Positions 19,291-27,953 of a DNA stretch of 64,000 nucleotides are shown in pieces. This DNA is from Agromyces tardus (GTDB taxonomy: Bacteria; Actinomycetota; Actinomycetes; Actinomycetales; Microbacteriaceae). The position numbers and the translations under genes were made by a program. Numbering within the stretch: the first letter of the stretch is position 1; each line of letters starts with the position of its first letter. The notes beneath the pieces are model-generated. The model saw only the letters and a list, made by a program, of their open reading frames with translations, ran no database searches and was not told where the DNA came from. The stretch is from assembly GCF_003710805.1 (NCBI RefSeq), contig NZ_RHHB01000004.1:62001-126000 (forward strand). Direction: 5' to 3'.

Positions 19291-20382
19291 CTAGGCAGCC
19301 GCGCGCGCGAGCTCCTCGCGGATGCCCTCGACGAACGCGTCGATGTCGGCCTCCGACGTGTCGAACGAGCACATCCAGCGCACCTCGTTGCGGGCGGCAT
19401 CCCAGTCGTAGAACTTGAAGCCGCGGTCGCGCAGTCGGTCGGCGACGCCCGCGGGCAGCGTCGCGAAGACGCCGTTCGACTGGGTCCGCTGCGTGAACGC
19501 GAGCCCGGGTAGCTCGCCCGCGGCGATGCCCGCGTCGAGCGCGTCGCGCAGGCGGCGGGCCATCGCGTTCGAGTGCGAGGCGTTGCGCAGGTAGAGGTCG
19601 TCGTCGAGCAGCGCGATGAGCTGTGCCGACACGAAGCGCATCTTCGACGAGAGCTGCATGTTGAGCTTGCGCAGGAACTTGAGCCCGTCGGATGCCGCGG
19701 GGTTCAGCACCACGATGGCCTCGCCGAGCATGGCGCCGTTCTTGGTGCCGCCGAAGCTCAGCACGTCAACGCCCGCGTCGCGGGTGAACGCACGCAGCGG
19801 CAGGCCGAGCGACGCCGCCGCGTTCGAGATGCGCGCGCCGTCCATGTGCAGCTTCATGCCGCGCTCGTGCGCGTGGTCGGCGAGGGCGCGGATCTCCTCG
19901 ACGGTGTACGCGGTGCCGAGCTCGGTGGTCTGCGTGATCGAGACGACGAGCGGCTGCGCGCGGTGCTCGTCGCCCCAGCCCCAGGCCTCGCGGTCGACGA
20001 GCTCGGGGGTGAGCTTGCCGTCGTCGGTGGGCACGGTGAGGATCTTGATCCCGCCGACGCGCTCGGGCGCTCCGCCCTCGTCGACGTTGATGTGCGCGGT
20101 GCCGGCGGCGATGACGGCGCCCCAGCGCGGCAGCATCGACTGCAGCGCGGTGACGTTCGCCCCCGTGCCGTTGAAGACGGGGAACGCCTCCGCACCCGCG
20201 CCGAAGTGCCGTGCGAACACCTGCTGCAGGTGCTCGGTGTAGACGTCGTCGCCGTAGGCGACCTGGTGTCCGTCGTTGGCCGCGGCGATCGCGGCGAGCA
20301 CCTCGGGGTGCACGCCGGAGTAGTTGTCGGAGGCGAAGCCGCGGATGGCGGCGTCGTGCAGGGGTCGGAACTTGTGGGTCAC
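19291..20382 (-). CDS. ltaE: Low-specificity L-threonine aldolase
   Basis: 363 residues. It cleaves L-threonine or L-allo-threonine to glycine and acetaldehyde with PLP. The PLP lysine is K214 in SFGGTKNGAM; FASDNYSGVHPEV, VFNGTGANVTAL and LHMDGARISNAAASLG are the other family blocks. The start is GTG with GAGAAT six bases upstream, so it may be leaderless. It is divergent from the ABC exporter genes, whose operator lies 50 bases away. Confidence 0.94.
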   Translation of the reverse strand: MTHKFRPLHDAAIRGFASDNYSGVHPEVLAAIAAANDGHQVAYGDDVYTEHLQQVFARHFGAGAEAFPVFNGTGANVTALQSMLPRWGAVIAAGTAHINVDEGGAPERVGGIKILTVPTDDGKLTPELVDREAWGWGDEHRAQPLVVSITQTTELGTAYTVEEIRALADHAHERGMKLHMDGARISNAAASLGLPLRAFTRDAGVDVLSFGGTKNGAMLGEAIVVLNPAASDGLKFLRKLNMQLSSKMRFVSAQLIALLDDDLYLRNASHSNAMARRLRDALDAGIAAGELPGLAFTQRTQSNGVFATLPAGVADRLRDRGFKFYDWDAARNEVRWMCSFDTSEADIDAFVEGIREELARAAA

Positions 20383-20432
20383 CCAGCGATTCTCCCAGAT
20401 TCACGGCACTCATTCAGCAACTGCATCCTATT

Positions 20433-20447
20433 GTGCAGTAACTGCAC
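20433..20447. promoter_or_regulatory. Palindromic operator, probable TetR target
   Basis: GTGCAGTAACTGCAC is a perfect palindrome around one central A, 33 bases before the ABC exporter start. A second AACTGCA half-site is at 20419-20425. The surrounding 60 bases are AT-rich for this genome. The TetR gene at the end of the same operon (22548) is the obvious candidate binder. Confidence 0.7.
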
Positions 20448-20479
20448 TTATGACATGCATCGACTGAAAGGGCAACGCG

Positions 20480-21232
20480 ATGACCATCCCCCTCCTGACG
20501 GCGCCGCCCGGGTCCGCCCCGGTCCTGCGCGCCGTCGACCTCACCCGCAGCTACGGCAAGGGCCAGGCCCGATTCGACGCCCTCAAGGGCGTCACCCTCG
20601 ACGTGCGGCGCGGGGAGTCACTCGCGATCGTCGGCCGGAGCGGCTCGGGGAAGTCCACGCTCATGCACCTGCTCGCGCTCCTCGACCGCCCCGACGCCGG
20701 TCGCATCGAGGTCGACGGCGGCGACGTGAGCCGCGCTGCCGCCCGTGAGATCAACACCCTGCGGAACCAGCGGTTCGGCTTCGTGTTCCAGCAGTTCTTC
20801 CTCACCGCGGGCCAGACCGTGCTCGAGAACGTGAGCCTGCCGCTCATGATCGCCGGCGTCCCGCCGCGTGAGCGCAAGCGCCGTGCGCTCGCGACGCTCG
20901 ACCTGCTCGGCCTCGCCGACAAGGCGGGCAACAAGGCCACCGACCTCTCGGGCGGTCAGAAGCAGCGGGTCGTCATCGCCCGGGCACTCGTGAACGAACC
21001 CGACGTCATCTTCGCCGACGAGCCCACGGGCAACCTCGACACCGTCACCGGGCACCAGGTGGAGGACATCCTGTTCGGCCTGCAGCGCGATCGGGGCATC
21101 ACCCTCGTCGTCGTCACCCATGACGAGGAGCTCGCCGAGCGCTGCGACCGGCGCATCACCATCGCCGACGGGCTGCTCGTCGGCCGAGCGGATGCCGCGC
21201 CATCCGTCGTCACGGACGGAGCGGACCGATGA
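20480..21232 (+). CDS. ABC transporter ATP-binding protein (MacB/LolD type)
   Basis: 250 residues. Walker A is GRSGSGKST with K58, the signature is LSGGQKQR, Walker B VIFADEPTGNLD and the H-loop VVVTHDEE. The LolD/MacB class pairs with FtsX-like permeases in exporters or mechanotransmission systems. GTGs overlap: the permease start at 21229 overlaps this stop (ATGA). Preceded by the TetR-type operator at 20433. Confidence 0.93.
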   Translation: MTIPLLTAPPGSAPVLRAVDLTRSYGKGQARFDALKGVTLDVRRGESLAIVGRSGSGKSTLMHLLALLDRPDAGRIEVDGGDVSRAAAREINTLRNQRFGFVFQQFFLTAGQTVLENVSLPLMIAGVPPRERKRRALATLDLLGLADKAGNKATDLSGGQKQRVVIARALVNEPDVIFADEPTGNLDTVTGHQVEDILFGLQRDRGITLVVVTHDEELAERCDRRITIADGLLVGRADAAPSVVTDGADR

Positions 21233-22530
21233 GGACCACCGACATCGTGCGCAGTGCCACGCGCAACGCCTTCCGCAGCAAGCTGCGCACCACCCTCACG
21301 GTGCTCTCGCTGTTCGTCGGCGCCTTCACCCTCACGCTCACGACCGCGCTCGGTGCCGGCGTGAGCGATTACGTGACCAAGCAGGTGTCGTCGCTCAGCA
21401 CGGGCGACGTGCTGCTCGTCTCGCCGGCCGCGTCGACCGACACCACCGAGGGCCCGAACGAGTACGACCCGAACGGGCGCCAGCAGTCGAGCCAGGCGAA
21501 CCCGCTCGGCGCGGGCACGCTGCTGAACGACGACGACCTCGCCGCGATCGCCGCGATCGACGGGGTCGACCGGGTCGACCCCATCCGCCAGGTCTCCGTC
21601 GACTGGATCGCCGCGCCGGGCTCCGACGACCCGGCGAAGTTCGAGCTCTCCGTGAACCCGACGTCGTCGATCGGCCGCAGCGACCTCGCCGCCGGCGAGC
21701 AGCTCGACCAGCAGGCCGACGAGGCGCAGCTCATCCTCCCCGAGGACTACCTCGACGCGCTCGGGTTCGCCAGCGCCGACGAGGCGATCGGGCAGTCCGT
21801 CGAGCTCGGCTACACCGCGGCCGACCGCACCGAGCAGGTCGCCGAGGCCACCATCGTGGGCGTGGCCCGCGCGAGCCTGCTCGCCTCGGGTGCCGGCGCC
21901 AACCAGCAGCTCACGGCCGAGATCGCCGACGCGCAGGCGGTACCGGGCCAGCCTGACGCCTATGCCATCGCGGTCGCGTACCTCACCGGCTCGGGCGCCG
22001 ACGGCGCGGTGACCGACGCCGACGTCACCGTGGTGAAGGCCGGTCTCGCCGACGCCGACCTCGCCGGCCAGACCGTCGAGGACCAGCTCGGGGTCATCCA
22101 GACGGTCATCAACGGCATCATCGGCGTGCTCACGGCCTTCTCGATCGTCGCCCTCGTCGCGGCATCCTTCGGCATCGTGAACACCCTCCTCATGAGCGTG
22201 CAGGAGCGCACCCGCGAGATCGGGCTCATGAAGGCCATGGGCATGTCGAACGGCAGGGTGTTCGGCCTCTTCAGCCTCGAGGCGGTCGTCATCGGCTTCC
22301 TCGGCGCGGGCCTCGGTGCGCTCGCGGCGATCGGGCTGGGCTCCGCGATCTCGTCGGTGGCCGCCGCCGGTCCCCTCGCCGACCTGCCCGGGCTCACCCT
22401 GCTGCTCTTCGATCCGGTGAGCGTCGCTGTGGTGATCCTCGTGATCATGCTCGTCGCATTCCTCTCGGGTGTGCTGCCCGCACGGCGCGCAGCCCGCCAG
22501 GACCCCATCGAGTCGCTACGGTACGAGTGA
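21229..22530 (+). CDS. ABC transporter permease (FtsX/MacB family)
   Basis: 433 residues. One N-terminal membrane helix, a large extracytoplasmic MacB-PCD-like domain (about 50-290) and three C-terminal helices. VQERTREIGLMKAMGMSNGRVFGLFSLEAVVIG is the cytoplasmic coupling motif of the FtsX family, and the C-terminal LPARRAARQDPIESLRYE is the usual ending. Forms the exporter with the ATPase at 20480; substrate is unknown but may be a hydrophobic compound or peptide. Confidence 0.92.
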   Translation: MRTTDIVRSATRNAFRSKLRTTLTVLSLFVGAFTLTLTTALGAGVSDYVTKQVSSLSTGDVLLVSPAASTDTTEGPNEYDPNGRQQSSQANPLGAGTLLNDDDLAAIAAIDGVDRVDPIRQVSVDWIAAPGSDDPAKFELSVNPTSSIGRSDLAAGEQLDQQADEAQLILPEDYLDALGFASADEAIGQSVELGYTAADRTEQVAEATIVGVARASLLASGAGANQQLTAEIADAQAVPGQPDAYAIAVAYLTGSGADGAVTDADVTVVKAGLADADLAGQTVEDQLGVIQTVINGIIGVLTAFSIVALVAASFGIVNTLLMSVQERTREIGLMKAMGMSNGRVFGLFSLEAVVIGFLGAGLGALAAIGLGSAISSVAAAGPLADLPGLTLLLFDPVSVAVVILVIMLVAFLSGVLPARRAARQDPIESLRYE

Positions 22531-22547
22531 GAGAAGGAGCGCAGACC

Positions 22548-23210
22548 ATGTCGACCGCATCCGACCGGCCCGCGGCCTCGCGCCGCCGCAACGCGGCCGA
22601 GACGACCGTCGCGATCGAGCGCGCCGCCGTCGAGCTCGTGCTGCAGCACGGCTTCGACCAGGTGACGGTCGACATGATCTGCGAGGCGGCCGGGGTCAGC
22701 CAGCGCACGTTCTTCAACCACTTCAAGACGAAGGATGCCGCGCTGCTCGGCCCCGAGCTGCCCACCATCGACGAGCGGGCGGCCCGGGAGTTCATCGTCT
22801 CCGACGGGCCGCTGCTCGCGGAGGCGGTGGGGCTCATCCGGGTCGCGCCCGAGCACCTCCCGGTCGACCCGAAGCTCTTCTCCGATCGCATCCGCGCCGT
22901 GTCCGCCCACCCGGCGCTGCTCCTGCGACAGATGGAGCGCCTCGGCGCCATCGAGGGCGAGCTCCGCGAGATCATCGCACTCCGACTGCGTCGCCGGGCT
23001 GCCGACGGGGCGGATGCCGCCGGCTCCGCCGAGAGCCCCGAGGAGCTCGAGGAGCAGGCCGAGCTCATCACCCACATGCTGGCCGGCGTCATGCGCTACG
23101 TCGGAATGCGGTGGGCGCGCCTGTCCGCCACGGGCGCGCTCCCGCCGGGCGCCGCACCCGATGCGGGCCTCGCCGAGACGCTCGACCGCGTCATCCGCAA
23201 GCTCGGCTGA
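22548..23210 (+). CDS. TetR family transcriptional regulator
   Basis: 220 residues. The N-terminal helix-turn-helix is recognisable (FDQVTVDMICEAAGVSQRTFFNHFKTKDAALLG). The C-terminal ligand domain is variable. ATG at 22548 has GAGAAGGAG eight bases upstream; an in-frame GTG at 22527 overlaps the permease stop but has no ribosome site. As the third gene of the exporter operon it probably represses it through the palindrome at 20433 until an exported compound binds. Confidence 0.9.
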   Translation: MSTASDRPAASRRRNAAETTVAIERAAVELVLQHGFDQVTVDMICEAAGVSQRTFFNHFKTKDAALLGPELPTIDERAAREFIVSDGPLLAEAVGLIRVAPEHLPVDPKLFSDRIRAVSAHPALLLRQMERLGAIEGELREIIALRLRRRAADGADAAGSAESPEELEEQAELITHMLAGVMRYVGMRWARLSATGALPPGAAPDAGLAETLDRVIRKLG

Positions 23211-23212
23211 GC

Positions 23213-23772
23213 TCAGCGCAACCGGTAGTGCAGGCCCACGTGCCCGCTCGGGTGCGACACGGCGTGGTCGAGCGCGAGGCGCTGCTCGCCGAGGTCGGCC
23301 GGGGTGAACGGCCGGCCCGCGCCGATGAGCACGGGCACGACGCGCAGGTGCAGGTCGTCGACGAGACCCGAGCGGAACAGCTCGTCGCAGAGCATGAGGC
23401 TGCCCAGACGACGATCGACGCGTGGCGGCCCTTGAGTTCGGCGATGGAGGTGGCGACGTCGCCGTGCAGCACCTCGAGCGCGTCGTCGCCCCAGGGCGCG
23501 TGGTCGATCGCGTTCGAGAACACGTACTTCGGCAGGCGCGCGATCACCTCGGCGACCGGCTCGACGGCGGGGTCGGCGCCCGGCCAGTACCCGGCGAACA
23601 TGCGATAGGTGTTCCCGCCGAGCAGGATCGCGTCGACCCCCGTGAGCCACTCGAGTTGCTCGGCGTCGGTGGCCGCAGGCTCGTCGACGGCTGTGAAGAA
23701 GTCGATGCCGCCCGAGGCGTCGGCCGCGTAGCCGTCGGCCGAGACGATCTGCTCGACGGTGAGGATGCCCAT
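23213..23772 (-). pseudogene. Dihydrofolate reductase family (RibD C-terminal domain) gene with one-base frameshift
   Basis: From ATG 23772 the frame reads MGILTVEQIVSADGYAADASGG through ELKGRHASIVVW as in RibD_C/DHFR-like reductases, then shifts. The correct continuation, GSLMLCDELFRSGLVDDLHLRVVPVLIGAG to HVGLHYRLR, lies in another frame and ends at 23213. One G is missing from the TGGGGCAGC expected here; only three C remain at 23403-23405 on the + strand. Total length 560 is one short of a multiple of three. It may be a real pseudogene or an assembly error in a homopolymer. The start overlaps the stop of the SRPBCC gene, so it was the third gene of the ArsR operon. Confidence 0.85.
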
Positions 23773-24293
23773 CAGCGGCCCTCGTGCGCGCCGTCGGCGT
23801 CGCCGCCCGTGCCGACCGTGGCGAGGTGCTCGGCGAGCACGTCGAAGGCGGAGTCCCAGCCGTCGTAGACGTCCGCGTCGCCGGGCGCCGCCGCGATGCC
23901 GAGCAGGTGGAACAGCATCTCGGTGCGGTCGCCGTCGAGCTCGCGCAGCGTCACGGTGATGACGGGCGCGTCGCGGTCGTCGGGATTCCCCCAGGTGTAC
24001 ACGAGCCGCTCGGGCTCCACGATCTCGCGGTAGACGCCGGCCGTCGGGTACTCCGAACCGTCGGCGTCGTTCACCATGGTGTACGCGTAGCGACCGCCGA
24101 TGCGCAGGTCGATCGCGACGCTGCCGGGCCGGATCGAGATGCCGCGCGGATGCCACCAGGCCGCGGCATCCGCCTGCTCGGTCCAGGCCCGCCAGACGAG
24201 CGGGCGAGGCGCATCGAAGATGCGGGTGATCGTGAACTGGGGTGCGGTCGCGTCGCTCGTGGCCTCGGCCACCGACGCGCGTTGCTCGGTCAT
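23772..24293 (-). CDS. SRPBCC / AHSA1-type ligand-binding protein
   Basis: 173 residues. FTITRIFDAPRPLVWRAWTEQADAAAWWHP is the AHSA1 (activator of Hsp90 ATPase-like) START-fold opening, with the typical GWDSAFDVLAEHLA ending. Such proteins bind hydrophobic ligands and commonly follow an ArsR regulator. Its ATG overlaps the ArsR stop (ATGA) and its stop overlaps the next gene, so the three are translationally coupled. Ligand unknown. Confidence 0.9.
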   Translation of the reverse strand: MTEQRASVAEATSDATAPQFTITRIFDAPRPLVWRAWTEQADAAAWWHPRGISIRPGSVAIDLRIGGRYAYTMVNDADGSEYPTAGVYREIVEPERLVYTWGNPDDRDAPVITVTLRELDGDRTEMLFHLLGIAAAPGDADVYDGWDSAFDVLAEHLATVGTGGDADGAHEGR

Positions 24294-24625
24294 GATTGCT
24301 CCTTCATCGATCGGAGGTGCTCGTCGAGCAGGTCGAACCGCTCGTTCCACTCGCCGCGGTGCCGTTCGACCCAGGCGGATGCCTCGTCGAGGGGCTCGGT
24401 GCGCAGGGTGCACGTGCGCCACTGCGCCGTGGCCGTGCGCTCGATGAGGCCCGCGCGCTCGAGCACCTTGAGGTGCTGCGAGATCGCCGGTCGGCTCATC
24501 GCGAACGGCTCCGCCAGCTCCCCGACGGTCGTCGGCCCGGCGTGGAGGCGCGAGAGGATCGCGCGCCGCGTCGGATCGGCGAGGGCCTGGAAGACGAGGC
24601 TGAGCTCGTCGGTCGCCGCTGCCAC
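24290..24625 (-). CDS. ArsR family transcriptional regulator
   Basis: 111 residues. A winged helix-turn-helix (DPTRRAILSRLHAGPTTVGELAEPFAMSRPAISQHLKVLERAGLIER) of the SmtB/ArsR fold. The metal-binding ELCVCDL motif is absent, so it is not a classical metal sensor; this AHSA1-linked subgroup lacks known inducers. GTG start with AAGGAG ten bases upstream. The promoter holds a long dyad centred between 24644 and 24645, probably its own operator. Confidence 0.9.
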   Translation of the reverse strand: MAAATDELSLVFQALADPTRRAILSRLHAGPTTVGELAEPFAMSRPAISQHLKVLERAGLIERTATAQWRTCTLRTEPLDEASAWVERHRGEWNERFDLLDEHLRSMKEQS

Positions 24626-24627
24626 TG

Positions 24628-24661
24628 CGTAAGCAACTCCTTAATTAATGATTCGCTTACG
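24628..24661. promoter_or_regulatory. Dyad operator of the ArsR operon
   Basis: CGTAAGC (24628-24634) and GCTTACG (24655-24661) flank TTAATTAA at the exact centre. Fourteen of 17 base pairs across the dyad match. It sits 3 bases before the GTG, overlaps the likely promoter and includes the AAGGAG ribosome site, so binding would block both transcription and access. Confidence 0.72.
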
Positions 24662-24923
24662 TTACGCCCGAGCGGATGCCGCGTCAAGGGGTGCCCGGGG
24701 ATTCGATCCCGCCCGCGCTGCGCCGGGGCCGCAACGCACGGGACCCGGTCGGATGGTGCGCCGGTGCGCACCCAGGGAGCGGAATCGCCTGCACCACTCG
24801 GCCCGATGGCCCGGAACGCCGTACGATGACGCCGGGCCCAGGGTCAGGCCGGGGCCACGGGCCCGCCCCCGGCCCCGCCCCGGGCTCACGACACGGCACG
24901 ACACGATGAGAGGCGAACCACCG

Positions 24924-25490
24924 ATGACGAACGAGGCCGAGGCACGCACTGTGCCGGCGCCCGTGCGGGCGTCCGCGCACGGCCTCCGCGTCGTCGTGAT
25001 GGGCGTCTCGGGAGCGGGCAAGTCCACGGTCGGCGCCCTGCTCGCGGCGCGCCTCGGGCTGCCGTTCGTCGACGGCGACGACCTGCATCCCGCGGCGAAC
25101 ATCGCGAAGATGGCGGCGGGCATCCCGCTCGACGACGACGACCGCTGGGGCTGGCTCGACGCGGTCGCCGAGGTGCTCGCCCGGCCGGGCGGCGCCGTGG
25201 TCGCGGCATCCGTGCTCAAGCGGCGCTATCGCGACCGGGTGCGCGCCGGGGCGCCGGGCACCCGATTCGTCGAGCTGCGCGGCACCCTGACGCTGTTGCG
25301 CTCGCGACTCGAGCAGCGCGCCGACCACTTCATGCCGCCGCAGCTGCTCGCGTCGCAGTTCGCGGCGTGGGAGCCGCTCGCCGACGACGAGGACGGCCTC
25401 GACTACGACGTGGCGCTCGAGCCGGATGCGATCGCCGAGGCGGCCGCCACGGCGCTCACCGGGTCCACGACGGGAGAGCGCCACGGCTGA
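24924..25490 (+). CDS. gntK: Gluconokinase
   Basis: 188 residues, usual for GntK-type kinases that make 6-phosphogluconate from gluconate and ATP. P-loop GVSGAGKST; FVDGDDLHPAANIAKMAAGIPLDDDDRWGWL is the family signature; ADHFMPPQLLASQFAAWEPL is the other conserved block. ATG 24924 has GAGAGG ten bases upstream; ATG 24906 is an alternative. It stands alone. The 298 bases before it hold the ArsR operator and a GC-rich, gene-free tract at 24830-24895. Confidence 0.93.
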   Translation: MTNEAEARTVPAPVRASAHGLRVVVMGVSGAGKSTVGALLAARLGLPFVDGDDLHPAANIAKMAAGIPLDDDDRWGWLDAVAEVLARPGGAVVAASVLKRRYRDRVRAGAPGTRFVELRGTLTLLRSRLEQRADHFMPPQLLASQFAAWEPLADDEDGLDYDVALEPDAIAEAAATALTGSTTGERHG

Positions 25491-25561
25491 CCCGCCTCGG
25501 CACGCACGGCCTCGACGCCGGTTCCTCCCCTTCTGCCGGGGGCGCGGCTAGTGTGGCTCGC

Positions 25562-25927
25562 ATGACCGACGCGACGCCCCCGATCGATCCCGACGTGCCG
25601 CCCTCGGGCGAGGGGTGCGTCGAATGCCTCGACGGCGGCGGCTGGTGGCTGCACCTCCGCCGCTGCGCGCACTGCGGCCATGTCGGATGCTGCGACAGCT
25701 CGCCCGAGCAGCACGCCTCGCGCCACGCGCGCGAGCAGGGGCATCCGATCGCCCAGTCGTTCGAGCCGGGCGAGGACTGGTTCTGGAACTACGCCACCCA
25801 CGAGGCCGTCGACGGACCGCGGCTCGCGCCGCCCGACAGCCGCCCCGTCGAGCAGGGCTCTCCGGCGCCGCGCGACCGCGTGCCCGCCGACTGGAAGTCG
25901 CGGCTGCACCGGCAGTCGGCGAACTGA
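25562..25927 (+). CDS. UBP-type zinc finger protein
   Basis: 121 residues. Cys/His pattern CVECLDGGGWWLHLRRCAHCGHVGCCDSS then HASRHAREQGHPIAQSFEPGEDWFWNY is the UBP-type (Zf-UBP) finger. Bacterial members are small standalone proteins with unknown partner. TAGTGT lies seven bases before the ATG, so the transcript is probably leaderless. Confidence 0.9.
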   Translation: MTDATPPIDPDVPPSGEGCVECLDGGGWWLHLRRCAHCGHVGCCDSSPEQHASRHAREQGHPIAQSFEPGEDWFWNYATHEAVDGPRLAPPDSRPVEQGSPAPRDRVPADWKSRLHRQSAN

Positions 25928-25945
25928 CCGCAGGCGCCCGGCGAC

Positions 25946-26341
25946 TCAGGCCGCAGCCGCGTTGCGGTCGCCTGCCCGCCGCTTGAGGAAGATGAGCGGG
26001 AGCACCCAGCCGCCGAGCGCGGTCACGATCCACACGATGAGGGTCGCGAGCACCCACGTCACGGCGCCCTCGATGCGGATGCCGCCCGGGAACAGCGACG
26101 CGATGAGCAGCGCCACGAAGGTCGAGACGAGACCGATGCCGCCCAGGATCGCCGACGCGTACTTTCGCGCGACGTTGAAGATGAACGGCGAGAGCACGCT
26201 CTGCGCGATGGCGAACACCGCCACCGCCACGAGGAATCCGCCCCACTCGATGTGGAAGTCGGGGAGGATCCACGAGGCGACGAGGAGTCCGAGGGCGGCG
26301 GTCACGAGGTAGATCGCCGCGCGGATGAGGAAGCGCACCAT
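25946..26341 (-). CDS. Phage holin family (DUF/Phage_holin_4_2) membrane protein
   Basis: 131 residues with four membrane helices (FLIRAAIYLVTAALGLLVASWILP, FLVAVAVFAIAQSVLSPFI, YASAILGGIGLVSTFVALLIASL, VTWVLATLIVWIVTALGGWVLPLIFL). The family name is historical; no phage genes are nearby, and chromosomal members are probably small membrane proteins of unknown role. It is convergent with the zinc finger gene. Confidence 0.85.
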   Translation of the reverse strand: MVRFLIRAAIYLVTAALGLLVASWILPDFHIEWGGFLVAVAVFAIAQSVLSPFIFNVARKYASAILGGIGLVSTFVALLIASLFPGGIRIEGAVTWVLATLIVWIVTALGGWVLPLIFLKRRAGDRNAAAA

Positions 26342-26423
26342 GCCCGGAGGCTATCGGTGCCGTCGGGAACGGGTCAAACGATCGGCTCTTGGCCCCGGCC
26401 GCCGCAGCGCGCATGATGAACGG

Positions 26424-26450
26424 ATGAGACGAGCGCGAGACCGGGCATGA
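26424..26450 (+). CDS. Eight-residue leaderless mini-ORF coupled to the MFS gene
   Basis: ATG at 26424 encodes MRRARDRA and its TGA overlaps the MFS ATG (ATGA). CATGAT is exactly six bases before its ATG, the leaderless spacing seen at other starts here. The MFS start itself has no ribosome site, so translation re-start from the mini-ORF would explain how it is made. Confidence 0.45.
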   Translation: MRRARDRA

Positions 26451-27778
26451 CCGCCGTCGCCGAGCCGAACCGTGCGGCTCGACGGGTTCAGGGCGTGTAC
26501 TACACGCTCATCCTCGGCAACACCGTGGCTGCCTCGTTCATCTGGGGCATCAACACCCTGTTCCTGCTCGATGCGGGACTCACGAACCTCGAGGCGTTCG
26601 CGGCGAACGCGTTCTTCACCGCGGGCATGGTGATCTTCGAGATCCCCACGGGCGTCGTCGCCGACACGGTGGGCCGCCGCGCCTCGTACCTGCTCGGCAC
26701 CGCGACGCTCGCCGTCACCACGGTGATGTACTGGCTGCTCTGGCTCTGGCACTCGCCGTTCTGGGCGTGGGCGGTGGTGTCGGTGCTGCTCGGCCTCGGG
26801 TTCACGTTCTTCTCCGGAGCGGTCGACGCCTGGCTCGTCGACGCGCTGCGCGCGACGGAGTACCGGGGCACCCTCGAGGCGGTGTTCGGTCGTGCGCAGA
26901 TCGTGGGCGGCATTGCGATGTTCTCGGGTTCGGTGCTCGGCGGCGTCGTGGCGCAGCTGACCGACCTCGGGGTGCCGTTCCTGATCCGGGCGGGGATCCT
27001 CGCGGTCACGCTCGTCGTGGCGGCCCTCCTCATGCGCGACCTCGGCTTCACGCCCGAGCGCGGCGCCGGGCCGATCCGGGCCACACGCAACGTGCTGCGG
27101 GCCTCCCTGAAGTACGGACTGGGCGACCCGCCGGTGCGCTGGCTCATGCTCGCGAGCCCGTTCACCGCGGGCGTCGGCATCTACGTCTTCTACGCCCTGC
27201 AGCCGTACCTGCTCGAGCTCTGGGGCGATGAGGGCGCCTACTCGATCGCCGGCCTCGCCGCGGCGATCCTCTCGGCCGCGTCGATCGTCGGCGGGGCGAT
27301 CGCGCCGTTCGTGCGGCGCCGGTTCCGCAAGCGCACCTCGGCGATCCTGCTCGCCACGATCGCGTCGGCCGTGATCCTCGTCGCGCTCGCGTTCACGACG
27401 AACTTCTGGGTGGCCATCGTGCTCCTCGCCGGCTGGGGCATCGCGTCGTCGATCGACGACCCCGTGCACCGGGCGTACCTCAACGACATGATCCCCTCGA
27501 AGCAGCGCGCGACCGTGCTCTCGTTCGACTCGCTCCTGGGCAGCGCCGGCGGCGTCGTGTTCCAGCCGATCCTCGGGCGCTCGGCCGACCTCGGCGGCTA
27601 CGGGGCGTCGCTCCTGTGGAGCGGACTCATCTCGGCGATCGCGACGCCGTTCGTGCTGCTCAGCCGCGCACAGCGCTCGCCGGCCGACACCGCGAACGAG
27701 GTCACGCCGGCCCCGTCGGGGAGTGCGTCGCCGGCCTCCTCATCGACGGATGCCGCGACCCCGCCCTCGGCCGACTGA
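26447..27778 (+). CDS. MFS transporter
   Basis: 443 residues with about 12 membrane segments. GVVADTVGRRASYLLG is motif A; IDDPVHRAYLNDMIPSKQRATVLSFDSLLGSAGGVVFQPILGRSAD is typical of the late region in this actinobacterial MFS group. The C-terminal 30 residues are Ala/Pro/Ser-rich. Substrate is unknown. Translation appears to be coupled to the mini-ORF at 26424. A weak CGTCAG/CTGACG hairpin follows the stop. Confidence 0.87.
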   Translation: MTAVAEPNRAARRVQGVYYTLILGNTVAASFIWGINTLFLLDAGLTNLEAFAANAFFTAGMVIFEIPTGVVADTVGRRASYLLGTATLAVTTVMYWLLWLWHSPFWAWAVVSVLLGLGFTFFSGAVDAWLVDALRATEYRGTLEAVFGRAQIVGGIAMFSGSVLGGVVAQLTDLGVPFLIRAGILAVTLVVAALLMRDLGFTPERGAGPIRATRNVLRASLKYGLGDPPVRWLMLASPFTAGVGIYVFYALQPYLLELWGDEGAYSIAGLAAAILSAASIVGGAIAPFVRRRFRKRTSAILLATIASAVILVALAFTTNFWVAIVLLAGWGIASSIDDPVHRAYLNDMIPSKQRATVLSFDSLLGSAGGVVFQPILGRSADLGGYGASLLWSGLISAIATPFVLLSRAQRSPADTANEVTPAPSGSASPASSSTDAATPPSAD

Positions 27779-27953
27779 CACGTCAGGGCCACCACTGACG
27801 ACCGCCCACCGCGAGCCCCGCAGAATGGGGGACGCGCCGCCGCGCGCCGCCGGGCGATGGAACATGAGGATTTCCCTGTTCGGGGGGCAGCGTTGCGGCT
27901 AGCATGTCCGCACACGACGATCACGACGGCGCGGCGGACGACTGGGGGTTCGG

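Noticed and set aside
25946-26341. Prophage suggested by the name holin
   Set aside because: Only a four-helix membrane protein is present; no integrase, capsid, terminase or lysin lies near it.
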